64,000 nucleotides of DNA, taken from assembly GCF_014652515.1 (NCBI RefSeq), contig NZ_BMYY01000003.1, positions 186,001-250,000 of the forward strand. The letters are read 5' to 3'. Every line of letters begins with the position of its first letter. Position 1 is the stretch's first letter. The notes under the pieces were generated by a model that worked only from the letters and a program-made list of their open reading frames with translations, did no database searches and had not been told where the DNA came from. Position numbers and translations under genes: made by a program. Of the stretch, positions 9,701 through 17,027 are shown piece by piece. The DNA comes from Bacterioplanes sanyensis (GTDB lineage: Bacteria; Pseudomonadota; Gammaproteobacteria; Pseudomonadales; Oceanobacteraceae).

Positions 9701-10935
9701 TGTTTAGTTATCCGACCGAGGCGGAAATCAATAGCTATTTACAAAATCAGCGCCAACGCACCCGTTACATGGCCAATTTGTACGCCAAGCCCTTGGTGGG
9801 CTTTTTGATCGACACGCAAGGCGTCAGCGCTACCGACACCGTCACCCAACGTTGGCTCGATACCTTGCGCGACCTAAAACGCTATCAGCGCCAACAGCCG
9901 GGCAACCCGGTCAACGAACTGGAAACCTTCGTCGGCACAGAACTGCAGCAATTAACGGTGGCACAATGCAACACCTGGTTGCAGCAGCCCATCAGCACCC
10001 ACACCGGCGGCGGGTTGTTTGCCAAACGCCATTACAGCATCGAGCAGCAAGTGCGTCAGTATTGCCAGCAATATGGCAAAAATACCGTCATCAAACGCTA
10101 CTTGGCACTGGCAGAACGCTTCAATCAAGAGCTGGCTGGGCGCTTTCCATTTGCCAGCCTTGAGCAGGCGGGCAAGACCGACATTTCTGCCAGCGCGCTG
10201 GCCAGTTTTCTCAATGATTATCGCCAGCAATGGGCGCAGCCGCTGCAAGGGCAAACTTTGCTGCAAGGCCTAGAGGCGCTGGTCAAAGCCCAGCCGCAAC
10301 TGGCGTTAGACAGCTGGCTGGTGTTCGTGCGCCAAATCGATCAACTGGCGACGCTGTGGCAGCAAGCCAGTGATGACAATGGCGAACTGGCCGTTAATCT
10401 CAACGTGGAGTTTGCCGCCTTGCCGGATCAATCCCTAGGCATGCGCCAAATCGTGCAATGGGACTTCAGCAGCGGCAATACCTTACTGCGCTTTCCCAAT
10501 GGTGCAGACCAAGCCCAATGGGGGGCCGGCGATGCGCTGCAGCTAACCCTGCGCTGGGCCAGTGGTTCCGATTTTCGCCCAGCCCGCAACAGCCAGCACC
10601 CAGTGCAAATTGATGACCAGCAGCGCAGTGCGGTGTTCACCAGCGCCGGCACCTGGAGTTTGTTCGAGTGGTGGCAGCGCTTTGCCAGCCCCACTAAAGC
10701 GAATAAAGCCACGCGCCTCACCTTCGAGGTGCCCGTGGTGGGCAAAACCACCGACAAGGGCAATCGCGCTGCTTATTTGAGCAAAATCAATCTGCTCGTC
10801 ACCGTGACCAGTCGTCAAAATGGACAAAACACCTTAGTGACGGTGCCCGCCAAACTGCCGACGTTGGCACCGGGCGTTCCCGGCGATCAACACCTGCCAG
10901 GAGGACATGACCTTGCGCTTACCCGACAACCTTGA
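6796..10935 (+). CDS. tssM: TssM, T6SS inner-membrane IcmF-family protein
   Basis: TssM spans the inner membrane and reaches through the periplasm to TssJ, forming the transenvelope channel. The 1379-residue protein has an N-terminal membrane segment near residues 43-60, a cytoplasmic NTPase-like domain with Walker A GLDDSGKS at residues 144-151, a further membrane segment near 410-430, and a long periplasmic region. The ATG at 6796 is used because GGGGAG lies 10 nt before it; in-frame TTG codons at 6787 and 6790 are too close. The 3' end overlaps tssA by 29 bp. Confidence 0.95.
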   Translation: MSTVIHAWQALQTQAVTLWQALQQRLQPLVIQLEPIWSDPLWQFIGLLIAALLMLWLLYKLGQWSWDALVSLASAISQAIGKPIKWLEKANAQRRQRQQQQAQQAQSRWRWLTQVHVRQGIDVVRYLTTRRDWRYRSQWFLLSGLDDSGKSHWIDSVAHTTRTQLLAREKQLISEGSQWRFFDHGAVIEVEQESKFDAIVDLLNFYRPERPIDGLILTISAPQLLAAQDPLQQRELGERLYQQLWQAQRKTGFVMPVYVQITQCDHIPGFQSFWQARESAAQGEMFGWSNPYRIDQAFSDQWIHEGFDDIIDGVRNAQLAVAAAGQDIADIDAFMLFDRELTALQAPLAAVLSHAFARSSFQDALPLRGFWLSGRVDEQIVASEEFFSHKLWPEKHLAYPQEQRLFSLNRILRRVQYASLALATLLCMALAIDSYQLYRYTQASKTLWAQITLTPQDSSPDAHPSAFKQNYCERTGASVWWLLSKLSQIGQQPNTLAIPASWGGGQSDLLQETVAREILPARLFAGMDCRLEAKADDVRQLFSKPLPQQDDLAPRLERLLELSDTLSRHQRARMAFIKLAEPTHNRREVAPELKRLLDYLYDSPMPATIDFDGPLIAGAVEAGTYDHDFNELDKRKTYRQLSQLDQLAATVQEGLIEQATKPPVAELRRAFMQLSDGHSWQQARDDMNSALQAFQRWLAEVRRHWLLSNADSSPCGQTLQHLQQAFTPLEAAGYSPTQLQALLKRFQPDACDGYIRAQLESLNIPPIGPFFQPSTLAMTPELTHWSDEFAALRSLPFLSASTVVPAASDSASHGNAVVIGWRRTTLVEALDAMLAYQSFTRQWYQADDQKPFYSNALQHQLQRRVQSLIRGAQVYESVPSSEAVFAEQDSESSLAASVASFEAVQTVIQQLLAVLKQEGDEASLALLQNLSQRFAQQQLKQLDQLVETDRLYLPLRSPQWASANFAGALFSYPTEAEINSYLQNQRQRTRYMANLYAKPLVGFLIDTQGVSATDTVTQRWLDTLRDLKRYQRQQPGNPVNELETFVGTELQQLTVAQCNTWLQQPISTHTGGGLFAKRHYSIEQQVRQYCQQYGKNTVIKRYLALAERFNQELAGRFPFASLEQAGKTDISASALASFLNDYRQQWAQPLQGQTLLQGLEALVKAQPQLALDSWLVFVRQIDQLATLWQQASDDNGELAVNLNVEFAALPDQSLGMRQIVQWDFSSGNTLLRFPNGADQAQWGAGDALQLTLRWASGSDFRPARNSQHPVQIDDQQRSAVFTSAGTWSLFEWWQRFASPTKANKATRLTFEVPVVGKTTDKGNRAAYLSKINLLVTVTSRQNGQNTLVTVPAKLPTLAPGVPGDQHLPGGHDLALTRQP

Positions 10936-12046
10936 AACCGCCAACAACCCAGGGCTTAACCAATACATAAAAGCGTTCTATGGCATCAGCCTGGACGAGC
11001 TGCTCAGCCCCATTGACGACAACCCAGTGGGTGAGTCCGTGCGTCACAACGGCGTGTATTTTGAAATCAAAGAAGCCCGTCGCTGCGATGACCCAACGCT
11101 GCCACAAGGGGTATGGACCCATGAGCTAAAAACAGCCGACTGGGATGTGGTGGAAAAAACCGCGCTCAATGCGCTGTGTCATAAAAGCAAAGATCTGCAG
11201 CTCGGCGTTTGGCTGATGGAGTCGAGCATTCATCGCTATGGCTTTGCCGGCATTGCCCCTGCGGCGGTGCTGATTCGCAGCTTATGCCAGACCTACTGGG
11301 ACACCATGCACCCACAAATGGAAGACGGCGACATCGAGTTTCGCACCAATCCAATCAACTGGATCAACGAAAAACTGGCCCTGCAGTTGCGTCTGGTGCC
11401 ACTCACCCATGCCGACATCGACGGGACAGAGATGAGCTGGAGTGATTGGGAGAACGCCCAGCGCTACGAGCAGCTAAAGCGCCAGCATCAGCAGCCCATA
11501 GAGTGGAAGGGGCCGACGACGGAAGCGTTCAAACATCATATGGCCGGCACTGGCAATGACCATCTGCAGTCTCTGCAGCAGCAAGTCAGCGATGGCCAGC
11601 GCGCCATTGCTGAACTCACGGCCTGGCTTGACCATACCTGCGGCAGCGACAGTCCATCACTGTCTGAAATCAGTACGTTATTAACCAGCATCAACACTCT
11701 GGTCAGCGCCGAGCTGCAACGCCGCGGCGTCCATTGCAGCAGTGCAACCGATCAGCCAGACAGCGACACACCGCCGCCAGAGCAAAGCCCGGGCGGTAGC
11801 GATTCGTCCGGCTCTGGCGGCAACCCGCCAAGCAGCCTGAGCAGCCGTGCCGATGCCTTTGCGCTGCTGTACCGAGCAGCGGAGTTTTTGATGCAGGACG
11901 ATCCTCACAGCCCGGTGCCTTATTTGGTCTACACCGCTTGCGCCTGGGGTGAAAAATCCGCCCCCGACCTGTACCAAGAGCTGTTTCTGCAAAAGGGTGG
12001 CCAGCTCAATATTTTTGACGTCATGGGGCTGGATACCAGCGAGTAG
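10907..12046 (+). CDS. tssA: TssA, T6SS sheath-priming protein with ImpA N-terminal domain
   Basis: TssA helps recruit the baseplate and guides tail polymerisation. The N-terminal ImpA domain covers about residues 20-150 and is recognisable by PIDDNPVGESVR, DWDVVEKTALNALCHKSKDLQLGVWLMESSI and TYWDTMHP. A low-complexity Ser/Gly/Pro linker near residues 285-310 leads to a helical C-terminal region (YRAAEFLMQDDPHSPVPYLV) like that of short TssA proteins. At 379 residues it lacks the long C-terminal domains of the largest TssA types. Confidence 0.92.
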   Translation: MTLRLPDNLETANNPGLNQYIKAFYGISLDELLSPIDDNPVGESVRHNGVYFEIKEARRCDDPTLPQGVWTHELKTADWDVVEKTALNALCHKSKDLQLGVWLMESSIHRYGFAGIAPAAVLIRSLCQTYWDTMHPQMEDGDIEFRTNPINWINEKLALQLRLVPLTHADIDGTEMSWSDWENAQRYEQLKRQHQQPIEWKGPTTEAFKHHMAGTGNDHLQSLQQQVSDGQRAIAELTAWLDHTCGSDSPSLSEISTLLTSINTLVSAELQRRGVHCSSATDQPDSDTPPPEQSPGGSDSSGSGGNPPSSLSSRADAFALLYRAAEFLMQDDPHSPVPYLVYTACAWGEKSAPDLYQELFLQKGGQLNIFDVMGLDTSE

Positions 12047-12055
12047 GAAAGCGGC

Positions 12056-13000
12056 ATGCAACTGAGCCAACCACAGACCGACGATGCCACCCATTGGCTG
12101 CTGCACGCCATCAATGCGCCCATTGCCCAAGATCAGCGTCTGGCATGGATGCAATGGCTGCGTCAGCAGCTCGAGCAGCCCATAGCCACGCCCCAGCAGC
12201 ATGAGCTGTTGTGTCAACTGAGCCATCAACTGTGCGATTGGGCAGCGCTGGTGTATTTACTGCAAGGCGCTAGCACGCTGGCTGACCGGCGCTTGCGACT
12301 GCATGCCAGTTGGCAGCTGGCCGACGCTGAGCACGCTTTCGAGCAGCTGCGCCAGCTGTATTGGCATTTTCCAAGGGCACAAATGCAGCCATGGCCTTAC
12401 GCCGCAAAGTTATGTCTGCAAAGCCCTGAGGGCCTGCAACTCAGACCTTTGGGCGTCGACGACCTAAGCGCTTTTTGCTGGCAATACAGCGACGACATCG
12501 CAGAGCGCTGCAATTTGCCCAAGTTCGACAGCGACGAGCACTGGCTGCATTGGTTGGCCGAGGCCAGAATTGACCCAGCACAGCAGCCGTTTGCCGTGAT
12601 CCACCCAGAATGGGGCTTGATCGGCTCTGTCGCTTTGGAGGTCCACGGCGACAGTGGCTTTTTTTACTACTGGCTGGGGGCAGACTTTCAACAACACGGC
12701 TTCGGCCCTGCGGCGGTGATGACGGTGCTGAGTTGGGCCGAGCAAACCCTAGGGCTTAGGCATTGCTTTGCCAAAGCCTACCACCATAACCACCCGTCGC
12801 TGCGTGCTCTTAAGCGCATGGGCTTTACGCCGCTGAGTTGTTCATTGGCAGCGCCTCATGATAACGAGCGGCTGTTTTATTTGGGTGCCGCCAATCAACA
12901 ACCCTGGTTGTTTGATCGGCTGCAGCGGTTATTCATCGATATGAACTGCGAGTACCAGTTGGTGCCTTGGGCCGATGCGTTTATCCGACCCGTCGCCTAA
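12056..13000 (+). CDS. T6SS-linked protein with C-terminal GNAT acetyltransferase domain
   Basis: The 314-residue product has a helical N-terminal region (1-120) I do not recognise and a C-terminal RimJ/RimL-type GNAT domain from about residue 127 (LQLRPLGVDDLSAF). Expected GNAT features are visible: the acetyl-CoA loop QQHGFGPAA at 212-220 and NHPSLRALKRMGF near 245-257. It lies 9 bp after tssA and before the effector and vgrG genes, so it was probably co-opted into T6SS function. Possible roles are modifying a secretion component or an effector, or acting as an effector itself. The substrate is unknown. Confidence 0.75.
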   Translation: MQLSQPQTDDATHWLLHAINAPIAQDQRLAWMQWLRQQLEQPIATPQQHELLCQLSHQLCDWAALVYLLQGASTLADRRLRLHASWQLADAEHAFEQLRQLYWHFPRAQMQPWPYAAKLCLQSPEGLQLRPLGVDDLSAFCWQYSDDIAERCNLPKFDSDEHWLHWLAEARIDPAQQPFAVIHPEWGLIGSVALEVHGDSGFFYYWLGADFQQHGFGPAAVMTVLSWAEQTLGLRHCFAKAYHHNHPSLRALKRMGFTPLSCSLAAPHDNERLFYLGAANQQPWLFDRLQRLFIDMNCEYQLVPWADAFIRPVA

Positions 13001-13061
13001 GCAGCGCTGACTGTTCGCTTAACTCTGTCCGAACTGTCTGTACCATAAGGAGGCGCCGACA

Positions 13062-13838
13062 ATGTTTTTACATCGCAAAGCCAAACGGGCGGATAAAGCT
13101 CCGTCCAAAGGCCTGGATTTTAAAACCATGATCCGCAACGTTCAGCAAGCACGGGAGGAGCAGGGCGGCTTTAAGCGCATCACGCCAGACATGCTGCAAC
13201 AACAGGCCACACGGTTAAAAAAGATCGACCACGTCAGTGTGCCGGGCTGGCAAGGCGTGCAGCTGTCGCGTGATCGAGCCAGCGGCGCCTACAGCAGCGG
13301 AGCGCATTTTGCCGATTTCATTCAGCAAACCCGGCGCGACTTATCGCACTTAGCCAGCACCGCAACGGGTCAGGACATCGCCCAACGCATCGGCGACAGC
13401 GGTCACTCTGTGTTTATTCGTGACCGCGGCGACAATCCGGACCGCGGCGGCTCCAATCGCCCCCATGATCGCACCGCGGCCAGCCAGCTGGGTGTGGGTT
13501 CAGACGCCACGGTGACCCACCAACCGGATCGCTCCAAATTAGCCTCAAGGCAAGATCGCGTCGGTTACGTTGGCTCATCCAGCGCCATGAGTCTGGGGCA
13601 CGAACTGATTCACGCCGTGCACACGGTGGAAGGTAGCCATCGCGGCTCAGCCATTCACCCAGAGTCCGGCGCTAAACAAGAAGAGCGTGACACCGTTGGC
13701 CATCATGACGGCAGCGGCGCGTTGACAGAAAACAAATTACGTCAGGAGCTGCAAACCCAGCACTACGGCAGTGACAGCGGCGTGCTTAAGCCCATTCGCC
13801 CACGCAAACACTATGGCGGCCGGGATCTTAAGTTCTGA
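13062..13838 (+). CDS. M91/NleD-like zinc metallopeptidase, putative T6SS effector
   Basis: The 258-residue product has a zinc-binding HELIH motif at residues 180-184 in a hydrophobic SLGHELIHAVH context. It is followed by EERDTVG (207-213), which would give the third ligand Glu, and TENKLRQEL (222-230). This spacing and wording match the NleD/HopH1 family (HExxH, EEARTVG, SENKFREE) of type III effectors that cleave host kinases. No signal peptide or membrane segment is seen. A very strong ribosome-binding site (AAGGAGG) precedes the ATG. The position between tssA/GNAT and vgrG implies delivery by this T6SS. No clear immunity gene is adjacent, which would fit a eukaryotic target. The family call is firm, the secretion route inferred. 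Confidence 0.8.
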   Translation: MFLHRKAKRADKAPSKGLDFKTMIRNVQQAREEQGGFKRITPDMLQQQATRLKKIDHVSVPGWQGVQLSRDRASGAYSSGAHFADFIQQTRRDLSHLASTATGQDIAQRIGDSGHSVFIRDRGDNPDRGGSNRPHDRTAASQLGVGSDATVTHQPDRSKLASRQDRVGYVGSSSAMSLGHELIHAVHTVEGSHRGSAIHPESGAKQEERDTVGHHDGSGALTENKLRQELQTQHYGSDSGVLKPIRPRKHYGGRDLKF

Positions 13839-14035
13839 CGGCACCTCTGAATAATTCTGCACAGCTGTGCGTGCCCTTATTTTTACCCAACCGGGTGCAT
13901 TCGCACCCACCTTAAACGCCATGTCGGCGGCTATGTTCGCCGTCGTGGCGGCCCATGCAAGGTCGTTCGCCAAGGCCAGACGCTGGCATTATTACTGCAA
14001 TAACCGGTTATTCATGCAAGGTGATGGGTTATTGG

Positions 14036-17023
14036 ATGACACTCAAACAGGAGCCGTTTTCGATTGCCGAGGTGGATTACAATGCCCCCTCCGTGGCGAT
14101 CTGCATTGAGGGCGGCAGCGGCTTAGACAGCAACTACATTCGTGTCGATTCGCTGCAAGGACAGGAGGCCATTTCACAGCCGTATCAGCTTTCTGTCGAA
14201 CTGCGCGCCGATGACATGGCCAATGCCAACGGCAAAATGCTGGACGCTTCCGCCATCGGCCAATGGGCACAACTTGAGCTGGCTCAGCGCAACCAAGATG
14301 ACCAGCCTTTCATCACACGCTGTTTGCGCGGCTTAGTCACTGAACTGGCGCTGGGAGCGCCCGGTTGTTACACCTTAACGTTGCAATCACCGCTGCAGCT
14401 GTTGAGCCTGCGCAACCGCTACCACATTTACACCGACTGCGATGTTGAACTGCTGCTGAAGCAGGTGTTCGCGCAAGAGCTGCAAGACCCACGTTTTAAA
14501 CTGCGCTTCGATTTTGACGACAGCTTAACTCTGACGCGCACCCAGGACTGGCTGCAAGCAGGCGAAACGGACATGGAATTTATGCAACGCATTTTGGGCA
14601 AATGCGGCGTGCATTATTTTTTCATTCATGAGCCCAACTGCTTAACCCTGGTGTTTTCCAACAGCGTTGCAACGGCCGATAAGGTCAGCATTCCCGGCCA
14701 TGCCTCAGGGCCAGTGCCACTGCGCTACACCTACACCAACATTGAAAAGCTAGGGCTGCAGCAAAACGACCTACTGTGTGATTTACGCTACGCCATCAAG
14801 ATGATGCCGGGCAAAGTGCGCAGCATGCTGACCCGCCAACCGGCGGTGTGGGAGCAAAATCCGGTCGTTCGGGCAGAAAACACACCCTGGCTCAGCCACG
14901 GCAGCAGCGCCAACACGGAGTACCAGCATCATCGCTGTTACGACTACGGCGCTGATCGCGATGAAGACGAAGGCCAACTGACTAAAATTTGCCAGCAAAT
15001 CGAAACCGAAGCGGGCACCTTAACCGGCAACGTAACCAACTCGCTGCTCAGCCCAGGCTACTGCTTTACTTTGACCGACCCGCTACAGGAGCTGCCCGCC
15101 AATGGCTCCTTAAGTGTCGATGCGCAAGGGCGACCGGAGTTTTCCGGCGAGACCTTTGTGGTGACGAAAATACAACACAAGCTGCAGGCCAGCGGACACT
15201 ACACCGGTCAAGTAGAGGCCACCATGCTGAGCCTGGGCAGCGATGCCTACCAACATACCTTGCTGACACCATTTTCCATTCAAAACACTCGCCAAGGCAG
15301 CATATTGGCCAAGGTCATTGACCATGAAAAACCCAGCGGTTGGCGCTACCGCAGCAAGGGCAATTTCCAACCCGAGCGCGGCCAAACCAGCTTTGATGGC
15401 GAGCCTTATCATGAGCGCGGCTGCCTGGTGGAACTGGTGACGGGGGAGCAGTACTGGGTCGCGCTGCCGCGCACCTCGCAAACCGTGCCAGACGTGAACG
15501 CCATGGTCATGATTGGCCGCGGCAGCAATGAAAGCGAGCAACCTGAGCTGCAGCAAGTGCTGTCATCCCACGGCTCCAAAACCATTATGCCGCCAGACCG
15601 TCGCAGCGCCTCCTGGCAAACCAATACCCATTGGGGCAGTAATTATTCCACCAGTTACGGCGATGGCATCAGCATTCGCTATGGCCATAACTCAGCCACC
15701 AACCTGGACCAAGCCATCCAGCTGGTCGAAAGTGCCTATGACAACGCCGACATGAACGGCGGCTTGTACGGCAACAGCAGTTACTCCAAAGGCGGAGGCT
15801 GGAGTCTGTCGCAAAGCGATCAGGGCGATGCCGGCATCTTGAGCGCTTCTGTATCGCAAGGCAGCAGTTACAACGAAAGCCACGCCAAGGTCAGCTACAG
15901 CGTCAGCAATACCGGCACCAGCCAGAGCTTTTCCAAAGTGGGCAAAAGCGTGAATCGCTCAGTGATTGGTGAGTACGATGGCAGCGTCGATTTGAGTTCG
16001 CCCAGCTTTGTCGCTGGCAAACTGCCCGAGCAATCCATCGTTAACCTGGCCAACCAACTGGGCAATGGCGACAGCTACAGCGAAAACCACATCAAAGGCC
16101 GCTCCGTCAGCCTTAATGGCACAGACATGCCGCCGCCTGGCTGGGATGATAAATCGGCGACGGTTTACTCCAGCTCAACCACCTTAGGCAAGGTGGTGAA
16201 CAAAAACGTGCACATCGGCGACAGCGACAGTAAGTCACTGCAGGTCGGCAACAGCTTGAGCATCAGCACCACCGTTGGCACCACCGACAACATCAATACC
16301 TTTGTGGGCTTGCGTAACGACACCACGACCTCACTGAGCGCCACCAATGCCATTTCAACCACCATTGGTGCCAGCAACAGCATCAGCACCAACGCCAGTG
16401 CCACCAACAGCATTTCGACCACTGTTGGCCTGGCCAACAGCGTTGAAACCTTCATTGGTGCCAGAAACTCACTGGCAACGCATTTGTCGGCCAGTAATTC
16501 GACGTCCACCACCTTAGGCGTCAGCAACAGCACCGAAACCTTTATTGGCGCCAAAAACGTGACCGCCACCAACATCTCTGCTGCCAACACAACATCGACC
16601 ACCATTGGCGCCACTAACTCAATCGAGACCTTTATCGGCGCTCGCAATCACACGTCCACCAGCCTGGCGGCGACCAACTCAACTGAAACCTTTATCGGCG
16701 CCACCAACTGCACCAGCACTAAGTTGGCCGCCAGCAACAGCGTATCGACCACGCTGGGTGCAGCCAGCAACACCGACACCTTTATTGGCGCCAAATCCGC
16801 CACCCAAACCTTCATTGGCGCTGAGATCAATAACTCCACCAATGTCAGTGTGGCGATGAACAGTAAAATCAATGCCGGCGTGGCGATTAACAGCGTGGTG
16901 AATACCGCGGTTGAGCTGAACTCCAAAGTCATACCCGCTACGGTTACCAGCGAGATGACCACCCACGCCAAAACCAGTGAGACAACGGTGGAAATGCTGC
17001 TCAGCATTTACATCGTGTTATAG
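14036..17023 (+). CDS. vgrG: TssI/VgrG spike protein with long repetitive C-terminal extension
   Basis: VgrG trimers cap the Hcp tube and carry effectors. The 995-residue product has the gp27/gp44-like region in the first 400 residues (LELAQRNQDDQPFITR, YHIYTDCDVELLLKQVF, DMEFMQRILGKCGVHYFF), then an OB-fold gp5-like region near 440-520 (RGCLVELVTGEQYWVALPRTSQ). The remaining 450 residues are Ser/Thr/Asn/Gly rich and repetitive, probably a beta-helical needle. The ATG at 14036 is chosen by homology of the following MTLKQEPFSI; 14024 is an alternative. The stop lies 4 bp before the DUF2169 gene. Confidence 0.92.
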   Translation: MTLKQEPFSIAEVDYNAPSVAICIEGGSGLDSNYIRVDSLQGQEAISQPYQLSVELRADDMANANGKMLDASAIGQWAQLELAQRNQDDQPFITRCLRGLVTELALGAPGCYTLTLQSPLQLLSLRNRYHIYTDCDVELLLKQVFAQELQDPRFKLRFDFDDSLTLTRTQDWLQAGETDMEFMQRILGKCGVHYFFIHEPNCLTLVFSNSVATADKVSIPGHASGPVPLRYTYTNIEKLGLQQNDLLCDLRYAIKMMPGKVRSMLTRQPAVWEQNPVVRAENTPWLSHGSSANTEYQHHRCYDYGADRDEDEGQLTKICQQIETEAGTLTGNVTNSLLSPGYCFTLTDPLQELPANGSLSVDAQGRPEFSGETFVVTKIQHKLQASGHYTGQVEATMLSLGSDAYQHTLLTPFSIQNTRQGSILAKVIDHEKPSGWRYRSKGNFQPERGQTSFDGEPYHERGCLVELVTGEQYWVALPRTSQTVPDVNAMVMIGRGSNESEQPELQQVLSSHGSKTIMPPDRRSASWQTNTHWGSNYSTSYGDGISIRYGHNSATNLDQAIQLVESAYDNADMNGGLYGNSSYSKGGGWSLSQSDQGDAGILSASVSQGSSYNESHAKVSYSVSNTGTSQSFSKVGKSVNRSVIGEYDGSVDLSSPSFVAGKLPEQSIVNLANQLGNGDSYSENHIKGRSVSLNGTDMPPPGWDDKSATVYSSSTTLGKVVNKNVHIGDSDSKSLQVGNSLSISTTVGTTDNINTFVGLRNDTTTSLSATNAISTTIGASNSISTNASATNSISTTVGLANSVETFIGARNSLATHLSASNSTSTTLGVSNSTETFIGAKNVTATNISAANTTSTTIGATNSIETFIGARNHTSTSLAATNSTETFIGATNCTSTKLAASNSVSTTLGAASNTDTFIGAKSATQTFIGAEINNSTNVSVAMNSKINAGVAINSVVNTAVELNSKVIPATVTSEMTTHAKTSETTVEMLLSIYIVL
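16237..16860 (+). repeat. Degenerate coding repeats in the vgrG 3' part
   Basis: About 0.6 kb of vgrG encodes tandem imperfect units with the pattern T-F-I-G-A-x-N and S-x-S-T-T-x-G-x-x-N-S, recurring every 9-18 residues. The unit is visible in the DNA as recurring acctttattggcgcca and similar strings. The pattern suits stacked beta strands in a trimeric beta-helix. Open frames on the opposite strand here are a by-product of the repeat composition. Confidence 0.75.
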
Positions 17024-17027
17024 CGCC

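Noticed and set aside
16165-17007. Long - strand open frames inside vgrG (16165-16647 and 16648-17007)
   Set aside because: They arise from the repetitive Ser/Thr/Gly codons of the VgrG tail and have no start signals or recognisable domain.
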